Made by a program: the position numbers and the translations under genes. Of a DNA stretch of 64,000 bases, positions 1 to 12,228 are shown one piece after another; the stretch's first letter is position 1; every line of letters starts with the position of its first letter. Origin of the DNA: Cercospora beticola (Eukaryota > Ascomycota > Dothideomycetes > Mycosphaerellales > Mycosphaerellaceae); NCBI RefSeq assembly GCF_033473495.1, contig NC_088939.1, positions 1,984,001 to 2,048,000 of the forward strand. The letters are read 5' to 3'. A model generated the notes under the pieces. It saw only the letters and a program-made list of their open reading frames with translations. It had not been told where the DNA came from and did not search any database.

Positions 1-214
1 CAGCAGTACTGTCTGCCCTCGTCTCTCCTGCAACTTCCGAGCTTTCTGCCAACGAAGGTGGAAGGGTGCTCGTCGACACATATTCCGCATTTGAGGAACT
101 ACTGAATCGCACCAAATTAGACTACATTTCAAGCAAAACAAAACAACTTTCTCAGAGCAGGCGAGCACTGCAAGCCACTGCAACAAGCAACAAGAAGAAG
201 GAGAATGATCCCGC
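1..214. other. No gene seen (3' flank of fusion gene)
   Basis: I see no protein motif or RNA gene here. It is probably the 3' untranslated region and downstream flank of the minus-strand gene that follows. Confidence 0.4.
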
Positions 215-2904
215 TTACTTCTTCTCCTTCGCCTTGTACACATCTCCCGTCCTTCTGATCTCATCGGCCGTGTCCTTGCCGCGACCTTGTCTCTCCAACT
301 CTCTGACGAGAGGCAGGACCTCGCGACCGAATTGCTCAATCTCCGTGTCATAGTGCAAGAAAGCTGTCAGGATGATGTTGACACCCAAGCTCTTCAACAG
401 CACAATACGGTCTGCGATTTGCTCCTTCGTGCCAATCAGCTTGGTCTTGAAGCCATCGTTGTATTGCACCAGATCTTCAAACTTGCTGTTTGCCCACATG
501 CCAGACTTGTTGCCAGTCGAGGCACCGGCGTTCTGCACCTGTTGTCTGAAACCCTCAACGGCCTCTGGATCAGCCTTGCCTTGGATCTCTTGCAGAACGC
601 GAATAGCCTCCTCTTCAGTTTCTCTGCAAATGACGAAAGCGTTGAGCGCAAAACCGACTTGTCCCTCGCGGTTGTTCTTCTTAGCCCGCTCTTTGACATC
701 GCCAATCTGTGCCTGGAAGCCTTCGAGTGTGTTGCCGTTCATGAAGTAGTAATCAGAGACACTGCCTGCGTTCTCTTTCGCATCGTCGGAGTTGCCACCC
801 TGGAAGATCTCAGGATGTGGGCGCCCAGGCAAGTTGAGCGGCTTCGGCTTCAGTGGGAAATCGTGGAATTGGTAGAAGTCGCCCTTGAAGGTGAACGTGT
901 CGTTGGTCCAAATGCCCTTGAGGCATCGGATGAACTCGTTGGAACGACGGTATCGCTCGGCGTGATCGAGCCACCATTGACCGATGGCGGTGAACTGTAG
1001 GATGATCAGTTAGCCACAACGACAACAGACCCACATGCACTACTTACCTCTGCCTTGAACCAACCAGAGACGATGTTGACACAAGCTCGGCCTTCACTGT
1101 ACTGATCGATAGAAGCAATGATCTTCGAAGCAACAGCTGGATTCCAGGGTCCGGGCAAAAGTGCGATAATAAGTTTAAGCCTTTGAGTCTCGTGAAGCAG
1201 TGCCTGCGACATGGACACTGGCTCGTGCTGATATTCTGCACCGTATCCAGCCATGAAGCGGATTTGTGAGAGGGCATACTCGAAGCCGACACGTTCGGCG
1301 GTTTTGGCGTATGTAACGTTCGACTTCAGACCCCAATGCGTGTTTTGCTTGATCTTTGAGATGACAAGACCGCCAGACACGTTTGGCACCCAATATGCGA
1401 ATCTGACGCGGTCCGGATCGGAGTTGAGAGAATCTGCGTACTCAAGTGACTGGTTCTCAGTGGCTGTTGCACCGATGCCATTTGGAACAGCGCCATTGCT
1501 GAGTGGCGTGCCTGGGCCAGACTTGCCCTCCTCGCCAACAGGCACAACAACGCGTTTCCCGCCAATCTTCCCAGTGCGCATGCGGTCCAGAGCATCATTG
1601 ATGCCTGCGAGACCACCTTGAGCGATCTCAACCTCAGGCAATTGAAGACTCTTGTGCACGAGCAGATCTTCCAGCCACACTGAAATGGCCTCGCCAACAA
1701 TGGGCGCCTCATGGAAGACCTTGATGGGGAGCTTGTGATGCATAACGCCTCTGCCCACAGACTTTGGTAATCCGTTCAGACCCAGCAAGTGTGAGCGCGC
1801 ACCGGTATCGGATTGGGTGAGAGCTTCTTGCAAGGAAGTTGCTGAGTCTTTGCCATTACAATCGATGCCGAATCGCAGCTTGCCACCAGAAACGGCCTTC
1901 AAGATGTCGATTGCGCGCTTGTCGTCGTACTTGTCAACCATGAAGTCTGCGCCAAGAGTGGACAGCCTTTGGCCTCCGTTTGCCAAATCAGCAATACAGG
2001 CAACTTTGAGACCAGCGTGCTTCGCAATCTGCAGCGCAATCTGTCCGGTCATGCTGTTGGCACCCCAGATCGCAAGCCACTCGCCGGGTTGTGGTCGTTC
2101 ATTGACGGGAATGCCCGAAAAGATCTCATCGCGGATGTCATCTGGAACATTGCGAGGATCGAGCTGGCGGGTGAGCTGGAGGAGATCTGGACCCCGAGGA
2201 GCGTTTCTCAGGTTGGAGAGATCAAGTCCAAAGCTCACACCAAGTGCAGTGATTGCAGCAACGTAGGCGACACCCAAAGCAGCACCCTCCTTGACGCTCA
2301 CGCCTTGTGGTATCCTTGTGACATTGTAGTCCGTTGTAACCACGTACTCTTGATAAGCTGCCTTCCTCACGTCTCGGTAGTCTGTCGAGGGACCGAAAAC
2401 GACGTCGCCTTGCTGGATTCGGCTGTTGTTTCGTGGCGCTCTAACAACGATGCCGGCAAAGTCGCGACCATTGACCCAAGGATAGCTGGGCTGGCTGAAG
2501 CCATAGTCTGCTCCCTTCCAATCGACAGGGTTCAAGCCAATGGCAAGGACTTGAATCAAGATCTCGCGATCACCCTGTAGCTCTGGTATACTGCTACTCT
2601 TTTCGAGCTTGTACTTTTGGCGTGGTCCGTGGAGGAGGAGAAGGTCTTGCTGAGGAGCATCGAGCCGCAGGAATTCGTCCTGTGAGGGTCCTGCTGGTGA
2701 CCGAGTGCCGTTGCCGTTTGAGTAGCCATTGGAGTAGCCATTGGAGTAGCCGTTTGTGTGAGCGTTGGCGCCATTGCCGTGGCCATTCGGCGTGGCGTGT
2801 CCGCTCAAGCTAGAGAAGCTCCTGCCACCCTGTGCTTTGGTCCGCCCACATTCTGAATCGGGGCGGAGGGAGAGGAAAGGGGAGGAGTTGTAGGTAGAAG
2901 GCAT
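215..2904 (-). CDS. Fused MDR reductase / FMN-dependent sulfone-type monooxygenase
   Basis: Two exons, 2904..1048 and 994..215, are joined by a 47-nt intron (donor GTAAGTA, acceptor TACAG); the product is about 878 residues. Residues 1-70 are low complexity with Asn-Gly-Tyr-Ser repeats. Residues about 70-460 form a medium-chain dehydrogenase/reductase: a GroES-like segment containing NGRDFAGIV, then a nucleotide-binding IWGANSMTG stretch, as in enoyl-reductase or zinc-less quinone-reductase types. After a Gly/Pro/Asn linker, residues about 500-870 match the luciferase-like flavin monooxygenases of the SsuD/SfnG group, with FAYWVPN, NIVSGWFK and the GRPHPEIFQGG stretch. That family uses reduced flavin to oxygenate alkanesulfonates or dimethylsulfone. 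The physical fusion suggests a reductase partner acting with a sulfur-scavenging oxygenase, which is inference. The ATG at 2904 was chosen because the longer open frame upstream starts only with GTG. Confidence 0.85.
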
Positions 2905-4578
2905 GGTAGCTGTGGCAATGTGATCGGGAAGAGTAGAACAAACATGAGCAAAATATGAAAAAGACACTGGACCTACGGAAGCGCATGCTGCGCCGATCTG
3001 TTGAGCAGCTCATCATTGGCGGCGCGTCTGACGAGCTTTGCGAAGATTTGACGCTGGCGATGCTTTGCCCACGCTGCAGTGCCTGCGGCCACCATTCGCG
3101 GCCAATAACGACGGATGCTGATGGCCGAGGGCGTTGATGTCAGAGTAGTTTGCCGTGCAGCTTGAGAGCAAGGATGCGCAGTAGTGCAGATGGCGTGCTC
3201 GTTCCCCGCCATGAGATATCAAACTCTATAGCATGTGACTTGCGGTCAGTGTGATGTCCAAACAATGATTGAGCGGGCCCGTTGTACAGCGGTTCTTGAT
3301 CGATGTGGGATGGAGGACCGCCTCTTCAGAACATGGCCACCATCATGACATCGCCCCAGCAGCTGCGAGCCAGAGGCGAATGTGTCTCCGTCTTTTCCCT
3401 CCTCTGTATACATGTCTTATTATACCCAGTAATCATCAAAAGTAGGTTTGCGACAGGCCGGCGCTGAGGAAGTGTGCATGGGAGGTCTCGTCGGCACGTC
3501 GCAGCTGGGCGTGGCATAGTCAAAAGTGAGTTCGAACGTGTTGGGCCTCATGGGCTCGATGCCGTCGGCGATCGTTTCGTTGGAGCGCAGGATCCGATCG
3601 AAGCGTTGGTCGTGGGGGCCGCATATGCTTCGTGGGCTCCTGGTCCGTGATTATTGATCTACGAAGCGTCAAAAGCTCGTGAGCGTTTGATGGCGGCGCA
3701 CAGCTGGCTGAATATTCTATGGGATGATGCTGCACAAGCAAAGGCGTCGGAGGATGGCAACGCCGACTTCACTCGGGAAAGTGGGGCTATTCTATCCCGG
3801 TCAATTGGCGCCTGCTTGCCGTTTGACTTCGATTTCCATTCAAACCACCACGCTCTGCATCGAACTAGAACCCGCTCACACCTGTTTCCATCGCATGGGA
3901 TTGAACGATGCTATTCAGAACTGTGCTGGACATCTTGGCGCCCACCAGATGGCGGTGGGAGATGGGCGCGGTCCAGGAGCAGACTTCCCACAATCACAAC
4001 AAGAAGGAATACTGGCCGAAAGTGCGCGGCCTTGATGTGTCGATACACTAGAGCAGGGCAAGCGTGTGATGTCCTCTCGATAGTTTTCAACTTCGCGCAG
4101 ATGTCAATGTTGCTTGACCTGAGCATCCTTCTTCGGATGGAGCATCACGCACAAATGCAGCGCGACATGCACTATACGTCTGGCACAAAAATCCAGCAAT
4201 GAGATCAGCCAGATCGATAAGTCAAGAGAATCAGCGGGCGTTCTTTGTCGTCCTCTCGCGCCCGATGCGGAGATACGTGGACAAAGAGAGATCTGAACAA
4301 TCAATCGTTGTTGATTCGCGACAGTCAGATCATGTCATGGACCAAGTACACACACTTTTCTACATCTAACGAGCAGTCGAGATTACACGACAAGGAGTCA
4401 CTTCGGAGCAACAGAATCTGCCGAGCTAGCTGCGACACCCGCTGCAACGATACCCAAAGAGCTGGCCAAAGCAACAAATTGTCGCTCACTCCAGATCTGC
4501 CTACACAATTCGCTTCACTCGCCCAATCAGCCACAAGCTCGAGTCATCCGCCTGGACACGCATTTACGCTGCTCAGTG
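2905..4578. other. Intergenic region, nothing recognised
   Basis: This is the divergent upstream region of the fusion gene and the first kinase. Several open frames of 60-180 codons exist, but none shows family motifs or plausible composition. Confidence 0.45.
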
Positions 4579-6905
4579 ATGCAAGGAGAGAACGACAAGA
4601 AGCGTGGTCGCAAGAGGCACCGCAGTCAAAATGATAGCGGTAGTGGTGACCAAGACCGCCATAGGTCCAAAGCGCCCAGGCGTGAGCGAAGCGAAAACTC
4701 GTCTGGTACAGCTCGTGCGGTAGCCCGCACTGGCTTGAACACTACGCCGAGAGCTCCGGAGGATTTCGGTCAAGGACGACCAGACGCTAGGCCCATGAAA
4801 GAGCCACGTTCCTCACCATCAGTCGGTGCCAGACCTTCAGCTGGTGCAGACCCAACAAGGCGAATCTCGAGGGACCGCATCTCGTCTGATCTCATCCGTC
4901 GCGACTCGACAGCGAACAAAATAGAAGATGCAATGCCCATCGATCCAAGGCAGACGATTTGGCAGTATATGACTGAAGTCCTGGACATTTTGACGAACTT
5001 AGGAGCACCTGCAGATACCATAAGAGATACGATAAACCTTACAAATGTTGCCTACGATCTTGTGGACCAGGGTAGCGAAATCGATGTTCCAGGAATTTCT
5101 CCAGACGTTGGGCACGTCGCAGTACACAAAGTTGTCAGCGAAGCTGTTTGGAGGATGTTCGCATGCCATCACTTCCGAACCGAGTATCAAGAAGAATTGA
5201 AGATGGAACTTGATTTATTCTACGGCCAGCAACGTGCTGCGGATTTCGAGAGACGATGCGACGACGCATTTGCGCTCTGGGCACAAGACGGAAGCCGCAA
5301 ACCCGAGACAACAGCCTTTGAAATTTTCCAGGAAGTGGCATGGGAGGCTGTGACGGAGAAATTTGACGCTCTCAATCCAAATCTGAAGACCAAGGCCAGG
5401 TTCATTGACTTGCGCAAATGGTCCGAGGATGACATGACCAGAGATTTCGTTCCTCGACTGGCAGTCCCTCTTAGCAGTGCTGGAGGTTACTGTGAGCTAC
5501 TGCTGCACGACATTCGAAAATATCGCAACCGTGAGCTCCAGAACATCCGTGGTGAATGGGCTCAGGCCATAAGTGATGCTGAGGGCCGACAGGATGAGCT
5601 CGAGCGCAGGCAACTTGAGGGCGAACTTAATACAATGGAACGCGCAGTCCGAGGAGGGGAGATTCCGTACGGGCCACGCGAGCAGAGACTCCCGTCATGG
5701 GATCAGAAAGTAAAAAAGTGGGAAGGTCTTGCACAATCGCTAGGCTTTGATCAGGAAAGGAGTGAGATCCAAGGAAATTGGCACTACAAATGCCAACTTG
5801 GTCGTGGCAGTTTTGGTAACGCCAGCCTTTGGGTTTCCTATGGGCCTGGTCTACGTTATCGATCGAAAGGTCGTCAAGGAGACTTACGCCGCTTCCCTAC
5901 GTTCCGGATGGGATGACTCAAGGCTGTGGTTTGGCAATTTTCTTGACCGAGTGCCTCTGGAATACGGCTTGGCTAGTTCTGTGTCCAGCAAGCGAGGTGG
6001 TGATACCATCCTTCGGGTTGACGGGTACGGTATATACGATACGCTCGCGATGCACCGTCTTTATGCAGAATATTGCCCACATGGTGACCTCGAAGATCTT
6101 ATCGACGAGTATGCTGGATTGAAATATAGCGACCTCGTTGACGAAAATGGCCGGCCCTATGGAAAGTAAGTGGGGTTCCTTTCTCGTCCACCTCGCACTA
6201 CTGACGGCCCCTAGATACATTCCCAACCGAATGCTCTGGGCCATTTTCGAAGCACTAGTAGCTGCATTGTGTATGATGAGCGATGGCAAGCTGCCGAGCA
6301 GCCGATTTGCGGTCACTCATCAACCATTATTCCATCGCGACTTGAAACCCGCCAACATTTTCATGGCCAAGCCTTCTACCACCGACTGGCATGAAATCCC
6401 TATTGCCAAAGTCGGCGATTTTGGTCTATCAATCCACGCCAGCGATCCCACATCTGGAGCCCAGGGCGTGGGAACCCTAGGATACATGGCCCCAGAATCC
6501 TACGACTACCCGCCAGTCAGCGACTGGTACAGAAACACGGAAATCTCAGCAAAAGCCGACCTGTGGTCTGTGGCTCGCATCATGCTGAGTCTTATGAGAC
6601 TCGAAAATGACAACAATGTCGATGTAGTGACACTCGACGATTTTGCGCCACCGCAATTAGAGCCAGAGCTTGAAGTGCATTATTCACAAACTCTGATCGA
6701 TCTTGTGCATGAGTGCCTTAAATTCTGGCCAGATGACCGGCCTACTTGTCAGGAAGTGTGGAAAAGAATTCAAAGAGAGGTTAACTACAAAGATCCGGCA
6801 CTGGAAGAGGAGTCTTTGAAGAAGCGGGACAGACAGGATGATGAGATTATTCTGTATCGCAATCCTGCGGATGCGTACTCTAAGATGACTTTTCAGAGGG
6901 ATTGA
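4579..6905 (+). CDS. Serine/threonine protein kinase with long N-terminal region; apparent frameshift
   Basis: The ATG at 4579 opens a basic, Ser/Arg-rich leader, then an N-terminal region of about 330 residues of unknown fold, then a kinase domain. The glycine loop LGRGSFGNA lies near 5796. The reading frame then changes by one base at about 5848-5855, after SYGPG, and continues with VIDRKVVKETY, which carries the likely catalytic lysine. One intron (6166..6214, 49 nt) is spliced before YIPNRMLWAIF. The catalytic loop HRDLKPAN, DFGLS and YMAPES follow, and the stop is at 6905. Without the extra base the product would be about 758 residues. The gene lies 220 bp upstream of a paralogous kinase on the same strand. 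The frameshift may be a sequencing error or a real lesion; no intron of workable size explains it. Substrate unknown. Confidence 0.78.
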
Positions 6906-7125
6906 GGAGGGTCTGGAATGAAACTCGGTGTGAAAGGCGGAGGAGCCTCACAGCAGTTCTTTCTTTGCCGGAAGCGGAAACATTTCTGATACTGAATGTC
7001 TACAAGACAAAGAAGCTGTCCAAATCGCAATACCTCTACCCTATCTTGCCCGCAAGTACTGAACATGCTTGAGAAGCAAAAATCAACTCACGGCACACCT
7101 GATTTCCGCTGATTGAATCCCGAAA

Positions 7126-9201
7126 ATGGCATCTAGTGCCCCTGCCCAAGGTATAGGGGACGTTTATGCTCAAGGAGATAACCCTGTCGCCAAGTACATG
7201 AGATCGTGGCATTACGCTGCGGTGTGGCTCACTACTGGTGGATTTACGCGTGATCTGGTCATCGATCTTTACAGCAGAACACAAAAGATGGCCTCGGAAC
7301 ACAACAAGTACCTTCAATTGCCCCCATTCTCTGGAGATATCGACCCAAGGGACTATTATGACAGTCTCCTAACAGCAATAAGAAGTCTCGAGGACGAATG
7401 CTGGCGTCCGAGATGGGCGAATGCGGCGCAGCGTATGCGTGACTTGGGCTGGACGAGGGCAGCCGGAGCGATAGATGCGCTTGCCAACGGCGTAGTTGTG
7501 AATGGAAGATACATTCGAGACCTCACTCCCAGGGACGAATTTAGCGCATTGTACTTCGACGTGGAGCATCAACTTTTGTCTAGGAATATCGATCACAGAA
7601 CGATCGATCGATATCGTGGCCAAAAGGAGCGAATCGAATGCGACCTGGAACAACACGGTACGTTTGTCCTGCCGCGGCACTTCACAGTCAACATGTCTCC
7701 TCAAGAGTTCTGCGAGAATCTCATGACAGATGTCAATCAATCTCGGGTCAATTACGTCAAACCATTTTGGGATGCTGCCCTAGCAGTAGCTCAGCCTGCT
7801 GAAAAGGCAGATCTGCAGCAGCAATTTGAAAAGATGTCAGAGTTTGTCACCGCACACTACGATCCTTACAAGCCATATCAGTACACCAATGAAAGACGAG
7901 AGCCAGGTAGCAGACTTGCCCAGTGGTATCCGTTCGATGCAGCACGCCAGACTATTTTCAACGACGACGGAACGTGGCAACCGCATAGCTATTTTGGAGG
8001 TGGAAATACTGCAAACGTCATGTTGTGGTGTAAGATAGATCCGAGATCTCATCAGCCGATCGATCGAGTGGCAGTCAAGGAGATGTATTTTGAGGAAGAA
8101 TGGACCTCCCCAGAAAAATGGGAGGCTCCTATCTACAACAGGATCCCACGCGAATATGCATTGGCAAAGTCACTGAACAATCTGAACGTCAAGAACGTTG
8201 TAGAGCATCGGGACTATGGCTTGTTCGAAAGAGTCACCATGCTTCGTCTCTACTTGGTAAGTTGAGCCTAGAGTAGACCTGCCCCGAGTTACTGATCACT
8301 TTGTAGGAATTTTGCGAGTACGGGGACCTGAAAAAGAAAGTCAAAGACCATGAGAACGCTAACAGGCAAATCTCCACTCGTGCCATTTGGTCTGTCTTTG
8401 AGGCTTTGGCTACAGTGCTGCTTTTCATGGAGCGAGGAAGCGGTCCAGCTGGGGGTGCTCCTCAGCAGCATAGGTCGCTGTATCATCGTGACATTAAACC
8501 CGACAACAGTAAGATGGAAGGAACAAGAATGAATTTCAACACATCTAACCCCAGACAGTAATGTTCACGGCGCCTCGGAACGATCTATGGCGACAGATAC
8601 CAACAGCGAAGTAGGTGGCATCCTGAATCACGAATTCTGATCTAACAGCTACAACAGATTAGGTGACTTTGGCCTGGGAATATGGACGTCAGATCCGAGA
8701 GCTCACGCACCTGGCGTTGGCACAGCAGAGTACATGGCACCTGTACGTAAAATTCCGGCTCGAGCGTCATCTAATGGTCCCAAATTGACAAAAATCCAGG
8801 AAGTCCACGACTGCTGGCGACCAGAAAACGAGAAATATATCGATGATCACCAAAGATATCACACTGTGACAATGAAATCAGAAGTGTGGTCTGTCGGGCT
8901 CGTGATCATGACAATGATGAACCGCGACACTGATGACATGATGATGCCGGCGTACAGATGCAATATCCCCGGGCCAAATTTCGAAGGCAAGCCTGGGAAA
9001 AAATATCCCCTCCCGCTACAGGAACTGGTCTTAGAATGTCTAAAGCACAATCCGGAAGAGCGCCCTACGCCAAGCAGGCTCTGGGAGACCATACAGAGCG
9101 CGACTGGCAATTTGAAGTTCATGCAGCCAAGTGGGGAAGAATGCGATTTCGCGAACCCCCAAGGGAATATGTACGCAGGTTTCGCATCTGGATGGCAATA
9201 G
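7126..9201 (+). CDS. Serine/threonine protein kinase, tandem paralog of the preceding gene
   Basis: Five exons are inferred: 7126..8256, 8307..8508, 8559..8610, 8658..8742 and 8800..9201. Introns are 47-57 nt with clean GT..AG ends, and the product is about 623 residues. Residues 1-270 are an uncharacterised helical region. The kinase domain has a glycine-rich loop FGGGNTANV, VAVKEMY (catalytic lysine), HRDIKPDN, DFGLG and YMAPEV; each splice restores these motifs in frame, which supports the model. Between the catalytic loop and DFG it shares a distinctive W-x2-IP-x-AK stretch with the upstream gene, and both read SDP...GVGT..YMAPE after DFG, so the two are paralogs. None of its four intron positions matches the single intron of the neighbour. 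It ends 38 bp from the convergent tannase gene. Confidence 0.88.
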
Positions 9202-9239
9202 AATGCCCTTAGCACGACTAGAATAGTTCGCATCATTAC

Positions 9240-10826
9240 TTAGACACACTCAAAACTGCCCTTCACATTCGGGTCCCCGCCCACGTAAGTCTGCTTCTTC
9301 GGCCAAGCACAAAGTTCCCTCTCAATCGTAGTCCCTCCCTGTACACCGGTCTTGCTCGCTAGCAGCGTCTCAGGTGCAGTTCCATTTTCGACCCAGCTGA
9401 TCAATGCATTCAAAGCACCAGAAGGCAGAGGACCAGGACCACCACGACAGTGCTGCACGCCTGGTGCCTCGAAATATCGATAAAAATCCGAGGCCTCGGG
9501 GTCTAGCTCCAGGACTCGCTGGTAGTAATCCACAGTTCCGTTTGGAAATATCAACTCATCCGACAGCCCATGCCATGTGATCATCTTTCCGCCATAGCGC
9601 TTGAAAGGCTCCAGATCGGGGTCAGAGGTTCCAATGATACTGTCGTACTCTTGCACGGACTTGTGAATCAGGTCAAAGTATTGTCTGTCAGTGATATTGG
9701 AGATGTCGAATTCGGGATCTCTCATGACGAACAACTTGAACCATTCCTCAACGATGCTGAAAGGCTTGCCGACGCAAGAGCTTGCACTTTCGTTCTTACA
9801 CTCGGTTGCTACAAGCCCGAGGGTAAGATTCGTGCCATGCGTAAGGCCGTACCAGTCGTATAGGCCATTGGGGCTGCGAGGTCCAGTCCAGGCGGCATTA
9901 GCTATCCGAGCAGCTTCAGAGGTGATTATTCGTTGTGTGCCGTTGCGTGGTGAATATGTCTGGCCAACGAGTGTTTCGGCATCGAAGTGGCATTCATCAG
10001 GTGCCGAGATAATTCCGTCCTTGACTCCATCCAGCTCATCACAAGCTTCCACAGCAGCGGCCGTGATTGCTTCGAGCTCATCGGGAGTGGGATGATACCC
10101 GAGGCGGTTCATGAAATGCTGCGGCCAGAACTCTGCTGGGAGAAAATAGCCCCAATTGATAGCAGGAGCGATTGCGAGAATTCCATCAAAAATGTCAGGA
10201 TATCGCTGGGCCACCATCAATCCTTGTCTTCCTCCAGTGCTACAACCATTCCAATAAGAGTAGTCAGCTGCTTTCTGGTAGAAGAGCTGAGTAGCTTGCT
10301 TTCCGAGCAAACCCAAGTCGTTCAGCGCTATCGATGCAAAGTCTTGGAACAAATTGAGGTTGACGTTCCCAGGACTGTTCAGCGCCCACGGTGCTGCATT
10401 CTGCTCATAGATCGGGTGTCCACCATCTGTAGAAGCTGTTGCGAAGCCTTGCGATGCAATTGGGGCAAGTGAATCAGATGGAACACCTGTTCGCCAGCCG
10501 CCACCGCCGGAAGCCACGAATCGTCCATTCCAGTTATCGAGCGGCAACCAGGCATTGACATTGATCGTATCATCTCGGCCAGGATGCGTGTAGGTGATAG
10601 TGAGGTTGCAAACGTTCACGCCTGAATAGGTCGTTGCAGGAGTTTCGCCGTCAGCGGCAATGAAAGCTGTGTAGTTGTCCAATGGAATCGCTTCAACGCT
10701 GATGACTTCAGCGCCAAACACGTCAAGATCGGCGAATGAGGTGCTGTTGCAACGAGCAGTGAGAGATGACGAAGCAACAACTTGTGCTGCACCCAGTGTG
10801 CCGGCGATGGATGATGAATGGCGCAT
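9240..10826 (-). CDS. Tannase / feruloyl esterase family secreted hydrolase
   Basis: A single exon of 528 residues. The family (tannase and feruloyl esterase) hydrolyses gallate or hydroxycinnamate esters of plant polyphenols and cell-wall sugars outside the cell. The nucleophile sits in GCSTGGRQG, the acid in GLSDELIF and the histidine in VQHCRGG. The cysteines adjacent to Ser and His give the CS-D-HC arrangement typical of this family. Several N-x-S/T sites fit secretion. I chose the ATG at 10826 because it begins a signal-peptide-like segment (MRHSSSIAGTLGAAQVVA) and a TATA-like element lies about 50 bp upstream. An in-frame ATG at 10919 would place 31 non-hydrophobic residues before it. 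Exact substrate unknown. Confidence 0.88.
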   Translation of the reverse strand: MRHSSSIAGTLGAAQVVASSSLTARCNSTSFADLDVFGAEVISVEAIPLDNYTAFIAADGETPATTYSGVNVCNLTITYTHPGRDDTINVNAWLPLDNWNGRFVASGGGGWRTGVPSDSLAPIASQGFATASTDGGHPIYEQNAAPWALNSPGNVNLNLFQDFASIALNDLGLLGKQATQLFYQKAADYSYWNGCSTGGRQGLMVAQRYPDIFDGILAIAPAINWGYFLPAEFWPQHFMNRLGYHPTPDELEAITAAAVEACDELDGVKDGIISAPDECHFDAETLVGQTYSPRNGTQRIITSEAARIANAAWTGPRSPNGLYDWYGLTHGTNLTLGLVATECKNESASSCVGKPFSIVEEWFKLFVMRDPEFDISNITDRQYFDLIHKSVQEYDSIIGTSDPDLEPFKRYGGKMITWHGLSDELIFPNGTVDYYQRVLELDPEASDFYRYFEAPGVQHCRGGPGPLPSGALNALISWVENGTAPETLLASKTGVQGGTTIERELCAWPKKQTYVGGDPNVKGSFECV

Positions 10827-12228
10827 GGCGGCGAGTACTGCTTGTGACTCCATCCTGCAAGACGGCGACTGTGCCCAATTTATGGCCCTCGACAGTCTCA
10901 AAAATTGGTAAGCCCTCATCTACCGAAACCCACAACCTGCGAAGCTGTGACACCGGAAACTTCTTGCTTGCGGGACGTGATCCACTTCGTCTTCGCTGCC
11001 CCGCGCAGTAGGTTGGAGTATTTTGTGGAGTGCATAAGGCACGTCAAGCCTTTTGCGGAGCTTTTACCGATGATCGGATAATTTTCCGTCCTTGTTGCAG
11101 TAGTCTTATGTTAAGACACGACACAACTCGTTTGCAAAAGCTCTCGGAAGACTTCTGTGCCGTAGCAGTATAGACTGGCCAGAGTGGGGCTGCAGTGGAG
11201 TTGCTCACCCACGAAAAGTCGTCTTGGCGTTGACTTTCATTGCCCTTGCTTGACTTAGTATAGGAACAACAACTCCCATGTGGGCTACTGGAGACACCCA
11301 TTCATCTTGCACACTGAATTTGGTGGGCTCAGGCCCGCTTACACGTGCGCCGTGTTTGGCTCGCACAGATCGAGAGTTCCTTGTTTGCGAGAATCGCCCT
11401 GATCTTATCATCGCGAGCCAAAGACAATTGCTCATCGGATCGTGGACGTGTCGCTCAAGTTCGAGCGCCTATCCAAGTTCTCAGCAGAGTTTGCATTTAC
11501 TCATATGCGTATACACGACGAATAACATTACCTCCAGAGATATACATACTTGCCTACGGCTCAGCTTCGACTCTTATGAAACTTCGGATCATTGCTCGGC
11601 AGGTTCTTCTTAAAACAAAGTCCTCGACGCTTCCTTTCCTTCGCGTTGGAAAGCAACATGCATTTCAGTGGACACTCGGCTTCAAGATCTCCAGGTGCGG
11701 CAGTCGACACAGCAACACATCGGCATAGTCTGTTAAGTGGAAGATGGCCACTCCACTACGCACTCGCTCCCAGGCGAAGACTATGCTTCATCGATGGAGC
11801 CTTCCGCCAATACATGACTCCTAATGGAAAGCTGCCACACCAATCGAGTCCAGACCCTAAGCGCGTGCGACTGGCAGCGTACTTGCTGGGGAAGAATGGC
11901 ATTGTCCTATCTTCACAAAGCCCAGTGAAGATTTGATCTCTGCTGTATACAAAGCGTCTTTGTTGTTGGACCACCAGGATAGCATGATTATTCACTGAGT
12001 GGAAAGTGATTGGTCTTCGTCCGTGAAGGCGTCTCTGTTTTATCAGCACCGCTGTTATAAGTACCATTATACTCCTTTGACATGACTTACTAAACCAAAA
12101 ACATTAACAGCTCTGATCGAAGGCACGAACAGCAGACCAACATTGACACTAGCAAAACCACATCCCTGCTCAAGACAGAAAAAGACTTCGAGCCTTCGCA
12201 AACTTACTCACACAAATCATCAACAGCA
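10827..12228. other. Intergenic region, nothing recognised
   Basis: This is the divergent promoter region between the tannase and the third kinase. Short open frames are present on both strands, but none has recognisable motifs. Confidence 0.45.
10877..10884 (-). promoter_or_regulatory. Possible TATA-like element of the tannase gene
   Basis: CATAAAT reads on the minus strand about 50 bp upstream of the preferred ATG at 10826 and falls inside the N-terminal extension of the longer frame. This favours the downstream start. No experimental support. Confidence 0.35.

Noticed and set aside
3654..4202. Plus-strand frame of 182 codons upstream of the first kinase
   Set aside because: No ATG-proximal context, no motif, and a codon pattern unlike neighbouring genes.
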